From positions 190,980,256 through 191,044,255 of the forward strand of contig OZ010792.1 of NCBI GenBank assembly GCA_963932465.1: a DNA stretch of 64,000 nt, read 5' to 3'. Origin of the DNA: Maratus speciosus (Eukaryota > Arthropoda > Arachnida > Araneae > Salticidae). The position numbers were made by a program, and so were the translations under genes. The notes below the pieces were generated by a model. The model was not told the DNA's origin. It did no database searches and saw nothing but the letters and a program-made list of their open reading frames with translations. This document shows, piece after piece, positions 33,701 through 44,640 of this stretch (position 1 is its first letter; each line of letters starts with the position of its first letter).

Positions 33701-35734
33701 ACTCTCAGAAATGAAATTCTCACTTTTGACGAATCACTAATCCTCGAGCTACATTTCGCTATTTTTGAGAATTATTTCGTCACTGAGTCACGTGGCATTC
33801 AACGAAACTGAAACTCTCAAATAATCGATTAAGAAATGACGAAACGATTTCTTGATTTCCTGTCTCAGCGCGGTGCATTCTGGGATGGAACTGACAGTTG
33901 TAAGTTCATCCATCGCTTCTGTGTGAAGAACTTACGTAATGTATACTTCTAAGCAAGAATCATAAAATAAAAGGTTAGTATTTATTGAAATTTATATCTT
34001 TATTATTTACTTTTTATATTTATGTAACATTTTTTAAATAACTGTATGTTTATTTAAAATAACTGTATGTTTATTAATGGATGTGTTTATTAGGCCTAGT
34101 GCTAATATTTTTGTAGGATTGTCTAGATAATTTGACATTAGTAGGAGTAAAATTGTTACAATATAAAGCGTATTTTAATTCATATTTAGTTCGTTAAAAA
34201 TATATTATTTTAATCTGCAAAAAAATACGTAGAACAATTATTTACGTTTCGCCAGCCCACATGGCATGCATAAACACATTGATAATTGACTGTTTTACTC
34301 CCATGAAATAAAATAAGTATATTAAATTTTAAAGCTTTCTATTTCTTTATCCTCTGCTATTGCTATTTAAATTAGATAAGTTTTCCTATTCTAACGAAAC
34401 AAAATTTCTTATAAATAATCAATAACTTTCTTGATATATATTTTTTTAACCATGATTTAGTAATTATTTAGGGCTTCCATTTACTTTTTTTGTCATTTTT
34501 TAAAATTTCTTGTATAGCAATTGGTAGAGAGAGGCATAAAACTGGAAGTTGCATGTTTTGCTTTTACTATTTATTTATCTATTAAAGTTAATGGTTTTAG
34601 AGCACTATATATTTGTGTAATGTCAAATGTTAAACTAAAAAGTATAAAATTACATTTAAAAAAATTGCTATTTGTTTGCTAGGTCTAACATAATAAGTTT
34701 ATCCTGAACAAGTAGTTTTTTATACTGTACAATAGATAAATAAAAGTAAATTATTTTGCCCGAAAATGTAGAATAGCTACCAAGTTATAATAATATATAG
34801 CAATAAATATTTTGTTATTCATTGAAAAATAACTGATACCTGTAAAACATAAATTTGGCAAAACGATTGCAAGAAGTTAAAATATGTATTTTTCATAGCT
34901 TTTTTTTTTTTTTTAAACCTACCTACTTTATCCCACCTGTTCTTAGTTTAGCTTTTAGCCTGTATGAATGTCTTGTGTAGCTTTTAGCACCCGGAAGCCC
35001 TTCTTAAGTTGACAGCAGTTTTTTATTTTACGCACTTTGTGGCCCTTACTGGAATTTTTTACACTTTTTATAAGCTTATGAAATATTTCCATTGATTGTA
35101 GGAAATTTTAAATTTCATTTGGTTGAGAGCAGAGTTATCGCTGGCTTTTGATCAACATTAGCGATTTGGCGAATAAGAAATAAAAAACAGTAGCCAAATA
35201 AAAAGAAATGCTAGCAAAAGAGATTCAGCGTGAAACATTGAAAAAACTATTTTTAACGCCTTATTGTAACCCTTTTATTTGAATATATTCTAAAATAACC
35301 TAATTTTTTGTAATTGCTTATGAAATAGAAATTTGACTATCCGGTAAAGACGAGTACATTATAAATGTCTTCTAAATGTGTAAATGTTTCAGATTATTTT
35401 TTTTAGCAGTCTACAAAAAAAAAAAAAAAATCTGATTTACCATTGTGAAAATATACACTAAAAATTGCTATGAGATTTCGTCTTGTTAACCGATAGAAAA
35501 AATTGACCGGCCAATGATACTTTGCATACAGCTAATAAATAGTATGTTAAATGGCTAATTTCAATACCGCATTCCAGCAAAACTTTTCACAATTTGGTGC
35601 TTAATGCAGGTTATTTTATTTGTTTTTGCCGGTACACAGATAATGATCAACTAACAATAGAGAAATACCTATCGCATAATCCTTTCTGTGCTGTTGATAA
35701 ACTGAAATGGTGTTGAGTTAGTATCTCTATAAAT
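33701..35734. other. Non-coding DNA; begins with an element terminus
   Basis: ACACTCTCAGAAATGAAATT at about 33702 matches, inverted, the terminus CATTTCTAAGAGTGTG near 55189-55204, so a repeat with CACTCTYAGAAATG ends starts here and extends through CGTCA/TGACG-rich sequence to about 33910. The rest is AT-rich without recognisable genes. Poly-T and poly-A runs occur near 34900 and 35415. Confidence 0.45.
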
Positions 35735-36071
35735 TAGTGTTGACTCTAGAAAAAAAAAAGGGCCGCCGGGCGGGAATTTTTCGAAAAAGGGGGAAAAACT
35801 ATTCTAAAAAAAAAAGGGAACAAACACTATTCTAAAAAAAAGGCACACTTGTATCTTGTTCAGAAAACATATTTTGAACTGGTTTGTTTAGAGCCCGTAG
35901 AATTTACGATATTTTCCTGGGATCAATTGGATTGCCACGGGGCGCATAGGAAGTGTTAAAAAGGGCAGCCGGGCGCATCGGAAAGGTTTAAAAGAGCCGC
36001 CGGGCACAAAAAAGAAATAAAAAGATCCGCCGGGTGCTGCATCCTGCTAAAGCGGCTTAGAGTTAACACTA
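35735..36071. mobile_element. MITE with TAGTGTTGACTCTA ends, copy 1
   Basis: The left end is TAGTGTTGACTCTAGAAAAA and the right end, complemented, is TAGTGTTAACTCTAAGCCGC. GCCGCCGGGCGGGAATTTTT and related GCCGGGCGC motifs occur along its length. ATAAAT flanks both sides (35729-35734, 36072-36077). A second copy is at 49980-50304. It does not encode protein. The termini look hAT-like, but a full 8-bp duplication is not seen. Confidence 0.75.
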
Positions 36072-37944
36072 ATAAATAGAACAATGTAAATGGCACGGTG
36101 CGATTGAAAATATAAATCGACATGAAACGTTCAGTAACGCAGATAAGAATCTCGAATTTATTGGAATATCACACACATAAAAAGAGCAGAAATTTCGCGC
36201 TTGCAATTTGGCGAATTTGATTGTTCGTTTACTCGCCAAATGAAGCATTTGGCGCAATGGTGAATGGCAGCGAGAGTCGTCGTTGAGAAGAATCATCGCA
36301 ATATTTGGCAATAAGTCCTTTTAAAAAAAAAAAAAAAACAAGAAATTTGGCAGTCAGTTACGAAAACAAAAAATTGTGAAATTCTTCTATTGGTCGCAGG
36401 AATAAATCGGCAGATTCATCTATTGATCTTAACAAGGTGCCCTTTTTGAGAATAGCAAAAAAAAAAAAAAAAAAACCCAATAATTTTTTTTTAATTTTCT
36501 TTTTCTCTTAGAATCAACACTACGTATAAAAATCAATCAATTTCAATGTTAAAGTCCTTTGTGTTTATTTTGTTTACACTCATGCTAATGTACAAGGTAA
36601 AATGTTTTGACACTTATCAGAGATGACTCTTCAACCATTTTAAAATTGTTAAATAATTATGAATTATTTTTAATTAAAAAATAGTCAATGGATAGCAGAG
36701 TCAGATAATATAGACGAACGCCGTTCGCAGACAATTTTCAAAGTTTGCAGACAGTTCTGGTTCTGATGTTTTTTTTTTTTTTTTTTTAATTATTAAGACC
36801 CCAGGCGGAGAATCTGTTTGAGGCCCGTCGCAGACTTGTGAGAAGGTCTGCAGATTAAAAAAAAAAGCTATCTAGAAATTATTTGCCATGTACCATGGAA
36901 GAAGCGCCGTGGCATATTTCTTTTTAAAAGTTAATATTGGAAGTGCGAGACAGCAGGTACAATGCTTTTTTTTTTTTTTTGCCAGGGCCGGTAGCAGAAA
37001 CAGTGCAGCACCGAAGCAGGTGCTGCAGATTAATTTAACAGATTAAAAATAAATTTTGTGTTGAAAAGTAAATGTTAAATGTTGATCTCTTTTAAATAAA
37101 GTTTATTTGGTTGGAAATTTTAGCGAATGTTTATGCGCTTGTTTAGCATTTCTCTGCGATTTGCAGTGACTTTTTTACATTCGAAAGGGGAATTCGGTTT
37201 CAATATCTTAGTAAACATTATCCTCTTTTCAATAAAGTCTAATTCACAAAACTGGGGGGGGGGGGGGGGGGGTTGAGAGCATGTAACGTAATGTGAGGGA
37301 TTGGAAAGAGGACTTTTTCACTTTTGCTGTTAGCGGCAATATAGGACTTAAAAGGGACATGGCGTTTTTCTGCAGAAAATTTTTAAGAAATTATTTGAGT
37401 TTGCAGACAGTTTTACGTTTTATCTAAGTCTGATGGATCGTAATAATTAACATCTGTTGATTCGATGGGTGGAGTTGTTTTTTATGACTGACTACAACAA
37501 CAGGGATACTTTTAAGCTGGATTCAGCTCCTGTGCTTTTCACAAAATAGCTGATTTTCAAACATGCTTTTCAAATTAACCCAATTTCATAATAACGGCTG
37601 TGATACACTTAATTTGGTTTTATCAACACTGCCAACTAGAAATGAATAGATTGTAGTATAACAGAGTACATATTTTCTTCCCTAATTCAAAATTTGAGCT
37701 GGTAAATACTTTGAAGTCATCATGCCAATTTGATGGCTCAGTTAGAATTTGAACAGCAAAATAATTAGAATTATTTTTAGAATTTAAAGATAAATAGTGA
37801 TTGATTTATTTTATTTCAATAAATTGTGTATATTTGGTAAATTATTTGTTGTTAAATTTGTTCTTTTAAAAAGATATGCTGGGAAGTTAAAATTGAGAAG
37901 TCAAGAGTGGATCCAGGCAAAATTTGGGGCCTATTTAGGGCCCT
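36072..37944. other. Non-coding DNA with homopolymers
   Basis: Poly-A near 36323 and 36462, poly-T near 36772, a G-run of about 18 near 37254-37272. Several GTCTGCAGATT/GCAGACAG phrases at 36745-36855 resemble fragments of small elements. The minus ORF at 36069-36311 has no recognised domain. Confidence 0.4.
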
Positions 37945-38175
37945 TTCTCAAAAATTTAATAAAGTGGGCTTCTGCACAAAAATCAAAACTAAATTTAATA
38001 AAATGGGCCTCTTCACAAAAATACATTTAATAAAATGGGCTTCTTCACAAAAATAAATTTAATAAAATGGGCCTCTTCACAAAAATGAACTTAATAAAAT
38101 GGGCCTCATCACAAAAATGAACTTAATTAAACGGGCCCCTTCACAAAGTTCCTTTTAATAAAATAGGCCCCCTTG
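37945..38175. repeat. Tandem repeat, unit about 34 bp
   Basis: About seven units of TTTAATAAAATGGGCCTCTT followed by CACAAAAAT. Unit length varies between 32 and 43 bp, with the last units more diverged. The ORF across the start of this array is incidental. Confidence 0.85.
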
Positions 38176-38554
38176 GTAACATTCTTTTTCATAAAAACTT
38201 TTCAAATGTGTAATTTGTAAACAAAATCGGTCACAAAAATCAAAAACATTAGCAAGGGGATTTAAAGAAGTTTTTGTTAATAAATTCTTGGTTTGAATTT
38301 GAGTAACTGAATTTCAACTTTCGTTACAAAATGTTATTTTTCTCAAAAATATAATAACATTCACAAAAGTAACTTTTACTTTTCACAAAATATGGCCTCA
38401 AGAATAAAAACCTGCATCGACCCCTTGAAGTATCGGTACAGACAGCATTTTAAAATTTAAAAGTAGTAGGTATTTACCCATATCAAGGTATCAATCAATC
38501 CTTTAAAAATTGTATCTGTTTTTTCAATTTTACATTTAATGCTTCTTTATACAG
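38176..38554. other. No recognised gene
   Basis: AT-rich sequence with TTCACAAAA phrases that may be decayed extensions of the tandem repeat to its left. Confidence 0.4.
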
Positions 38555-38627
38555 GTTGTTTTTGTTGCACCATGGATTTTGTTGCTTCAAGAATGGGAAT
38601 TTCCGTTTCTAATTCAAAATTTTCAAG
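38555..38627 (+). other. Candidate 73-bp exon
   Basis: Bounded by a good acceptor (TTCTTTATACAG) and an exact consensus donor (CAAG then GTAAGT). It contains ATG at 38572 in a favourable context (CACCATGG), reading MDFVASRMGISVSNSKFSR to the donor. The alternative phase VVFVAPWILLLQEWEFPFL is also open. I recognise neither. It could be a first coding exon, an internal exon or chance; no neighbouring exon was identified. Confidence 0.25.
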
Positions 38628-38869
38628 GTAAGTTTGATTATTTTTATAAAAATAATATTCACAATTCTACAGCTATCTTTGTTTCTTTACGTTTTTTCAT
38701 ATTTGGTTATTTGTGTAACAAATTATTTTCCAAAAATGCTTAAATTTGTTATAGATTTCACTGCTATCATTTGATAAAATTAAATATACAGTCAGTGATT
38801 GGTTATCTGCAATTTTCTGTAATCCGCATTGCTTAGCAAAAGTAAACATCACAAATTTTGCCAATCTGC

Positions 38870-40790
38870 CGCTGAAAAATAATGCTAACTTCGTCAAATG
38901 GTCGTGGTAAAGAATCGTGAATTTCATCAGTCGATCGAGGGGCAAATTTTGAGAATCGTAGGGAAAAAAATGACTTAATTTTGTGAAACGATCGGGGGGG
39001 GGGGGATCGCAAATGTCATCAAAAGGTCGCAGAAACACATTGTGATTTTTGTCGGAAATATATCGCGAATTTTGCCAAGCAGTTGAAAAATATCACAAAC
39101 GTCGAAAAATGATTGCGGAAAGAAATCGCAGATGTTGTCGAAAGGTCGCGGAAAAATATGAATTTTGCCAAGCAGTTGAAAAATATCGCGAATGTCAAAA
39201 ATATTGCAAATTTTGTCTAAAGATTTCAGAAGCACATAGTGAGTTTTGCCCATCTGTCTCTTGAAAAATATCGTAAATTTCGACAAATGATCACGGAAAA
39301 CAATCACTAATTTCGTCAAATGGTCGTGGTAAAGAGTCGTGAATTTCGTCAGTCGATCGCAGGGCAAATTTTGAGAATCGTAGGAAAAAAATGACTTAAT
39401 TTTGTGAAACGATCGAGGGGGGGGGATCGCAAATGTCATCAAAAGGTCGCAGAAACACATTGTGATTTTTGTCGGAAAAATATCGCGAATTTTGCCAAGC
39501 AGTTGAAAAATATCACAAACGCCGAAAAATGATTGCGGAAAGAAATCGCAGATGTTGTCGAAAGGTCGCGGAAAAATATGAATTTTGCCAAGCAGTTGAA
39601 AAATATCGCGAATGTCAAAAATATTGCAAATTTTGTCTAAAGATTTCAGAAGCACATAGTGAGTTTTGCCCATCTGTCTCTTGAAAAATATCGTAAATTT
39701 CGACAAATGATCACGGAAAACAATCACTAATTTCGTCAAATGGTCGTGGTAAAGAGTCGTGAATTTCGTCAGTCGATCGCAGGGCAAATTTTGAGAATCG
39801 TAGGAAAAAAATGACTTAATTTTGTGAAACGATCGAGGGGGGGGGATCGCAAATGTCATCAAAAGGTCGCAGAAACACATCGTGATTTTTGTCGGAAAAA
39901 TATCGTGAATTTTGCCAAGCAGTTGAAAAATATCACAAACGTCGATAAATGATTGCGGAAAGAAATCGCAGATGTTGTCGAAAGGTCGCAGAAAAATATC
40001 ATGAATTTTGCCAAGCAGTTGAAAAATATCGCGAATGTCAAAAATATTGCAAATTTTGTCTGAAGATTTCAGAAGCACATAGTGAGTTTTGCCCATCTGT
40101 CTCTTGAAAAATATCGTAAACTTCGACAAATGATCACGGAAAACAATCGCTAATTTCGTCAAATAGTCGTGGTAAAGAATCGTGAATTTCGCCAGTCGAT
40201 CGCGGGGCAAATTTTGAGAATTGTAGGAAAAAAAGACTTAATTTTGTGAAACGATTGGGGGGGGGGGGGGATCGCAAATGTCGTCAAAAGGTCGCAGAAA
40301 CACATCGTGATTTTTGTCAGAAAAATGTCGTGAATTATGCCAAGCAGTTGAAAAATATCACAAACGTCAAAAAATGATTGCGGAAAGAAATCGCAAATGT
40401 TGTCGAATGAGTCGCGGAAAAATATCATGAATTTTGCTAAGCAGTCGAAAAATGATTGCGGGAAAAAATGTGAATATCAGTAAACAGACGAGAAAAAATA
40501 TTGCAAATTTTGTCTGAACTTTTGTCTGAAGATTTCAGAAGCACATCGTGAGTTTTGCCCATCTGTCTCTTGAAAAATATCGTAAACTTCAACAAATGAT
40601 CACGGAAAACAATCGCAAATTTCGTCAATCGGTCGCGTGAAAAACACTAATTTTGTCAAGCATTCGTTGAAAAAGATCGTGAAGTGATTGTGGAAAAAAC
40701 GTGAAATTTGTCAAGCGATCATTGCAAAAAATTGTGAAATGATCATGAACAAAAACACTAATTTCGGCAATTGATCGCAGGAAAGCAATG
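38870..40790. repeat. Satellite with 420-bp higher-order repeats
   Basis: The basic unit is about 30-36 bp around AAAATATCGCGAATTTTGCC and ATCGCGGAAAA. It is organised in 420-bp higher-order units: the block starting GGGGGGATCGCAAATGTCAT recurs at about 38998, 39419, 39839 and 40259 with only a few differences among the first three. Divergence rises beyond 40400. The lack of stops on the minus strand makes a spurious 411-codon ORF (38975-40210). The basic unit is related to that of the array at 62000-63545. Confidence 0.92.
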
Positions 40791-40941
40791 CCTCATGTGT
40801 CATGCATGTGTGAAATGCCAAATGTATTAGTGATGCAACGAATAATGGTTCGGCTGAATAGCCAATACCAATTATTTGGCCTAATATTCGGCTGCCAAAT
40901 AATGAACTTATTTTTGTCTAAAAACAAAATATAGCATGCAC

Positions 40942-41230
40942 CCCGGTAGCAGAAAGTTCGAGACGGGAGACGGGTGTCGCAGATTTTCTTTTCTCTTTTG
41001 CAGATTCTTTTTCGTCGAACCTTTATTTTGCTTCGTATTATGTTTAGCTCTTTATTACTTAATACAAAAAGTTAATATCATTATAAAAATTTATAAAGTG
41101 TCTAAAAACGCTACAGATAAGTGATTGTTTGATTAATTAACGATTCAGTTATAAAAATATTCTATCTGCAGATTATTTTTTGCCCCTGAATTATCTGTCG
41201 CAGACACTTGGAGAAATTTCTGCCACTGGG
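40942..41230. mobile_element. hAT-type MITE with perfect 8-bp TSD
   Basis: The ends are CCCGGTAGCAGAAAGTTC and, complemented, CCCAGTGGCAGAAATTTC. A perfect GCATGCAC duplication flanks it (40934-40941 and 41231-41238). It is 289 bp without coding capacity and nested in the 40828-44298 element. Confidence 0.85.
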
Positions 41231-41238
41231 GCATGCAC

Positions 41239-43082
41239 TATATGTGCAACTCGTATATTTCACAATTAAAGTCTATTATTTTTTTTTTTTTAAAGCATTG
41301 TTTTATTCAGAAAAAATATTTGGCTATGTTCGGCCTAAAATTGCATCAAAAATATTCCCCCCACCCCACCCTAAAGAAAAAAAATCTTTGTAAAATTTCC
41401 TCATCAGTTACTGTCTAGTTATATTTTAGTAGATATTAATGTATATTGCTATATTTTAGAATAATGACAAATTTTTAAAAATACTAGAAAACAAATTCCA
41501 ACTTTCAGATGAAAAAAATAAGAAATCAGAATATCTTAAGAAAAATCACTGATAGAAAGAAGTATCCTTTAAAATGGTAAAAAGAAAGAAGTGTAGACTT
41601 TATAAAGCTCACAATTAACAAAAACTTCTTTTTTTTTTTGGGGGGGGGGGGGGGTATACCAGCTGACAGCAAGCACTGTTGTGAATGTTTTCAGGTTTAG
41701 AGGAAGGAAATATTTGTAAGGAAAATAAATTTAAAAAATGTTGACTATGTATTATCTTAGATACTGTATTGTTACAATTTAATAGATATTATGTTGTTGC
41801 TGCTACATTTTAAAACAATCACAAAATTTTAAAAGTACTAGACAGAATAAATTTCAAGTTTCAGATGAAAGAAAATCTAAATTAAATAGGGATGCAAAAT
41901 GTACATACAAATTAAAAAAATTTAGTGTTTGCATTTCTTTTATTATTTAATAAGAATTAGTAGCACACTTAAAAAATTACTTAAATTACATTTAGCTTTC
42001 AAGCGCAGTTTATTCAAAAAAGAAAATCTTAATTATTGCAGCATATAAGACTTAAATATTTATGTTCTTTATAGGTCTGATTAAAGATAATATTGAAAGA
42101 TTTTTTTTTACATAACAAGCAATAAATATTAAATTTCCCATTAGGCTTTAAAAAATTAAAATTTGCTCTCTATTAGGAAAATTCAGAATAGATTATTAGC
42201 TTTAAATTTAATAGATTGTTAGCTTATTACAGATACTTTTTGTATTTATTGATACAGCATAAAAAATTTAACATGGTTGATAAATTACTGTCTTATATAA
42301 AATAAATGAATAGACAAAACCCATTCAGGGTATGAAAGTTAAGAGGGTGGAGGGTGTTAGTTAATTTCAAATAAAATTTTCATTATAAATGATGAAAATA
42401 AATTGTCAAATTAAAAAGTTTTACTGTGTACATATATAAACATTTCTCCCAGTATTATTAGTCTGTGGGGCAAACATTGATATCGTTCAAGTTCATTTGC
42501 CATGTTTCGGGACTATAAAATTATTTTATTAAATTATTCTGATTATTTAATTTCATCTGAAATCTCAATGTTCTCACACTTAAATGTGCACATTATTTAT
42601 GTGCACAAAAACATTGAAATTTTGCAAGAAAATAAATAACGTATAAATTAAACAAAGCCAGTTTTTAGCCTCTTCATTAAGATTTTCAAAGAAAAACAGC
42701 GAAACTCTGAAACATTATTTTCTGCTTCCTGATTGGTTTGATTAAAAGTGTCAACAATAACCCAGTTTTATAAAACATGATAAGGGGAATTATAAAAAAA
42801 ATAAGTAAAGCTAAATATTTATTAGTTCTTTTTTTATGAACCAAAAACATCAAGGGGTGTCCATTACTGGAAGGATGTCTGTTACTGGCACATCTACCCT
42901 ATAATTAATTTCAATAATTTTTACTTTCCTCTTTATTTTATGATGAGTTGATTCATATGTAAATTCCAAAATGGTTAACAATTTTTCAAGTGCAGTTAGT
43001 AATTGTTTAAAATAAAAATAATTGTTTTTCTACCTAGAGTGTAAAATTTAGTTTTAAATTATGAATATATATATGCAGATAG
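41239..43082. other. Interior of the 3.5-kb hAT element; no gene
   Basis: AT-rich with a T/G run at 41630-41654 (about 13 T then 14 G). Two segments near 41400-41560 and 41740-41885 look like a diverged duplication (TATATTGCTATATTTTAGAATAATGAC-like versus TGTTGCTGCTACATTTTAAAACAATC-like, each followed by a CAGATGAAA block). No ORF is supported. Confidence 0.45.
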
Positions 43083-43443
43083 CAGAGTTTTCCCTAGACA
43101 GTTTCAGGAGGGTGCTGCACCCTGCCTGCCCTTATGTTTACAAAATAGCACCCCTCTTGCCCCTGTTGAAAAACATTAGCACCCTTGTTGCCTCCAGCTG
43201 GAAAAAGTGCCTTTACTCCTTTGTTTATTAAAAAATTAACTTGCACAGTAAAAATTGACTCATTGCTGTCTTTAAAATAGCGTCCTGTCAATTAAATATT
43301 AAAAATAGTTTTAAAAATCAAAAGAACGCCTTTAAAAATTAAAAAAAGTACCCTTAAGAATCCAAAACATGCCCTTCGGAATCCTAAAGTGCCCTTTTCC
43401 TACAAGAAGCACCCCGCCTTTTTTTAAACCTGGGGGAAACTCT
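43083..43443. mobile_element. MITE with CAGAGTTTYCCC ends, hAT-like
   Basis: The left end is CAGAGTTTTCCCTAGACAG and the right end, complemented, is AGAGTTTCCCCCAGGTTT. GCAGATAG flanks both sides (43075-43082, 43444-43451), so the duplication is 8 bp if the terminal C/G is counted as shared. Internally it repeats GCACCC- and GTGCCC-rich phrases. Confidence 0.75.
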
Positions 43444-43970
43444 GCAGATAGGTATGAAAAATTAAGTGCTTCTGCTAATAAAAAAAATTTTGTTGTTGAA
43501 ACTTAAATATTCTGTGCTGCAATTCTAGTTTTTATTCAAATTTTTATCACATAGATACAGTTTGGATTTTTTAAAAATCTGTTTGTAAGCAATTGTATTA
43601 TTTTAAATATATTTTTAAAGCATTTTTATTTTAGTGAAGGCAATAAAATAAATCCCTATTTCCAGGAGCAAAATAATAAGAATAATAAAAGTTGAAATAC
43701 TGTTTTCAAATGAACAAAATCTTCTAAGGATTTAAATCCATGTGTATGCTGAATGTAAATAAACAAATGGCGGATGGTTACAATATCATATTATATGTGA
43801 CAACAATAAAACAAAATAGCAAACATTTACTTATTTAACACTGTATTAATACCTTTTTAGACGCAATATAAAATAAAAGGGAGCATATTGTGGTTAAAAA
43901 GATGTTTTGATGTTTGTTCTTTTATTTTTAAATGTATTTTGATTGCGCCATCTGGTGCCGATTCTGAGAA

Positions 43971-44090
43971 TGGCTGCAAATTGGATAAAAGATATAGTTC
44001 CAAGTGTATTTGCTATATTTTAAGAAATGTTGGCTGCAAATTGGATAAAAGATATAGTTTCAAGTATATTTGCTATATTTTAAGAAATGT
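43971..44090. repeat. 60-bp tandem duplication
   Basis: TGGCTGCAAATTGGATAAAA starts at 43971 and again at 44031. The two 60-bp copies differ at only two or three positions, so the duplication is recent relative to its host element. Confidence 0.92.
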
Positions 44091-44298
44091 GCAAGTTTCA
44101 GTGTGGGAACATTGCGATTTTCGATAAAATATGATCATTAAAATATTTTAATAACAAATTTATGTAGTCCCAAGAGATGGCAAATGGAATCTCATTTCTA
44201 AGCATATTTTGAGACCTCGTCCTATCGTCTATATTCGGCCAAGTCCGAATAGTGGACTTTGTATTCGGCAGATGGGCCGAATAATCGTTGCATCTCTA

Positions 44299-44640
44299 AA
44301 ATGTATGGCAAGACTGTGCAGCAATTTCAAGATATTCTTATGTGAATGGTCCCCCAAGATCGTGCGATTTAACCCCAATGGATTATTTTCTTTGGGGGTT
44401 TCTGAAAAGTAAAGTGTATGCCAATGCCCCCTGCACAATTCAAGATCTCAAACATAATGTCCGGGTTGAGATTTTGGCCATAAATCTGCTCATTCTGGGA
44501 AAAGTCATTGAAAATTTTGATGTTCGTATGATGGCATGTAAGCAAAGCCGCGGTGGCCACATGTGCAGTATTGTATTCCATACAAAAATGGCACACACCC
44601 ACCTTCCAAGTTCAATAAAGAATTTCAATTTTCGCTCATA
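44299..44640 (+). pseudogene. Mariner-like transposase C-terminus
   Basis: The frame from 44342 reads GPPRSCDLTPMDYFLWGFLK followed by SKVYANAPCTIQDLKHNVR, VIENFDVRMMACKQSRGGHM and a stop at 44638. PPRSxDLTPxDYFLWGxxKSxVY is the third-catalytic-residue region of an arthropod IS630/Tc1/mariner-type family that often lies close to this end. Everything upstream is missing: the hAT element at 40828-44298 ends just before it. A shorter similar tail (GTHPLPSCIKEFKIK) recurs near 45890. Confidence 0.75.

Larger units (their letters stand above)
40828..44298. mobile_element. hAT-type element, 3.5 kb, perfect 8-bp TSD
   Basis: The ends are TAGTGATGCAACGAATAATG and, complemented, TAGAGATGCAACGATTATTC, followed by further GGCCGAATATT-like palindromes. 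A perfect AAATGTAT duplication flanks it (40820-40827 and 44299-44306). The interior holds two smaller elements (40942-41230, 43083-43443), a 60-bp tandem duplication (43971-44090) and AT-rich DNA. No transposase is recognised, so it is non-autonomous or has lost its gene. Confidence 0.88.

Noticed and set aside
38975..40210. 411-codon minus-strand ORF
   Set aside because: It is read-through of the 420-bp higher-order satellite; the protein repeats every 140 residues exactly with the DNA period and has no natural domain.
38870..40790. CRISPR-like direct repeats
   Set aside because: There are no unique spacers of constant length, no leader and no cas genes; it is a eukaryotic satellite.
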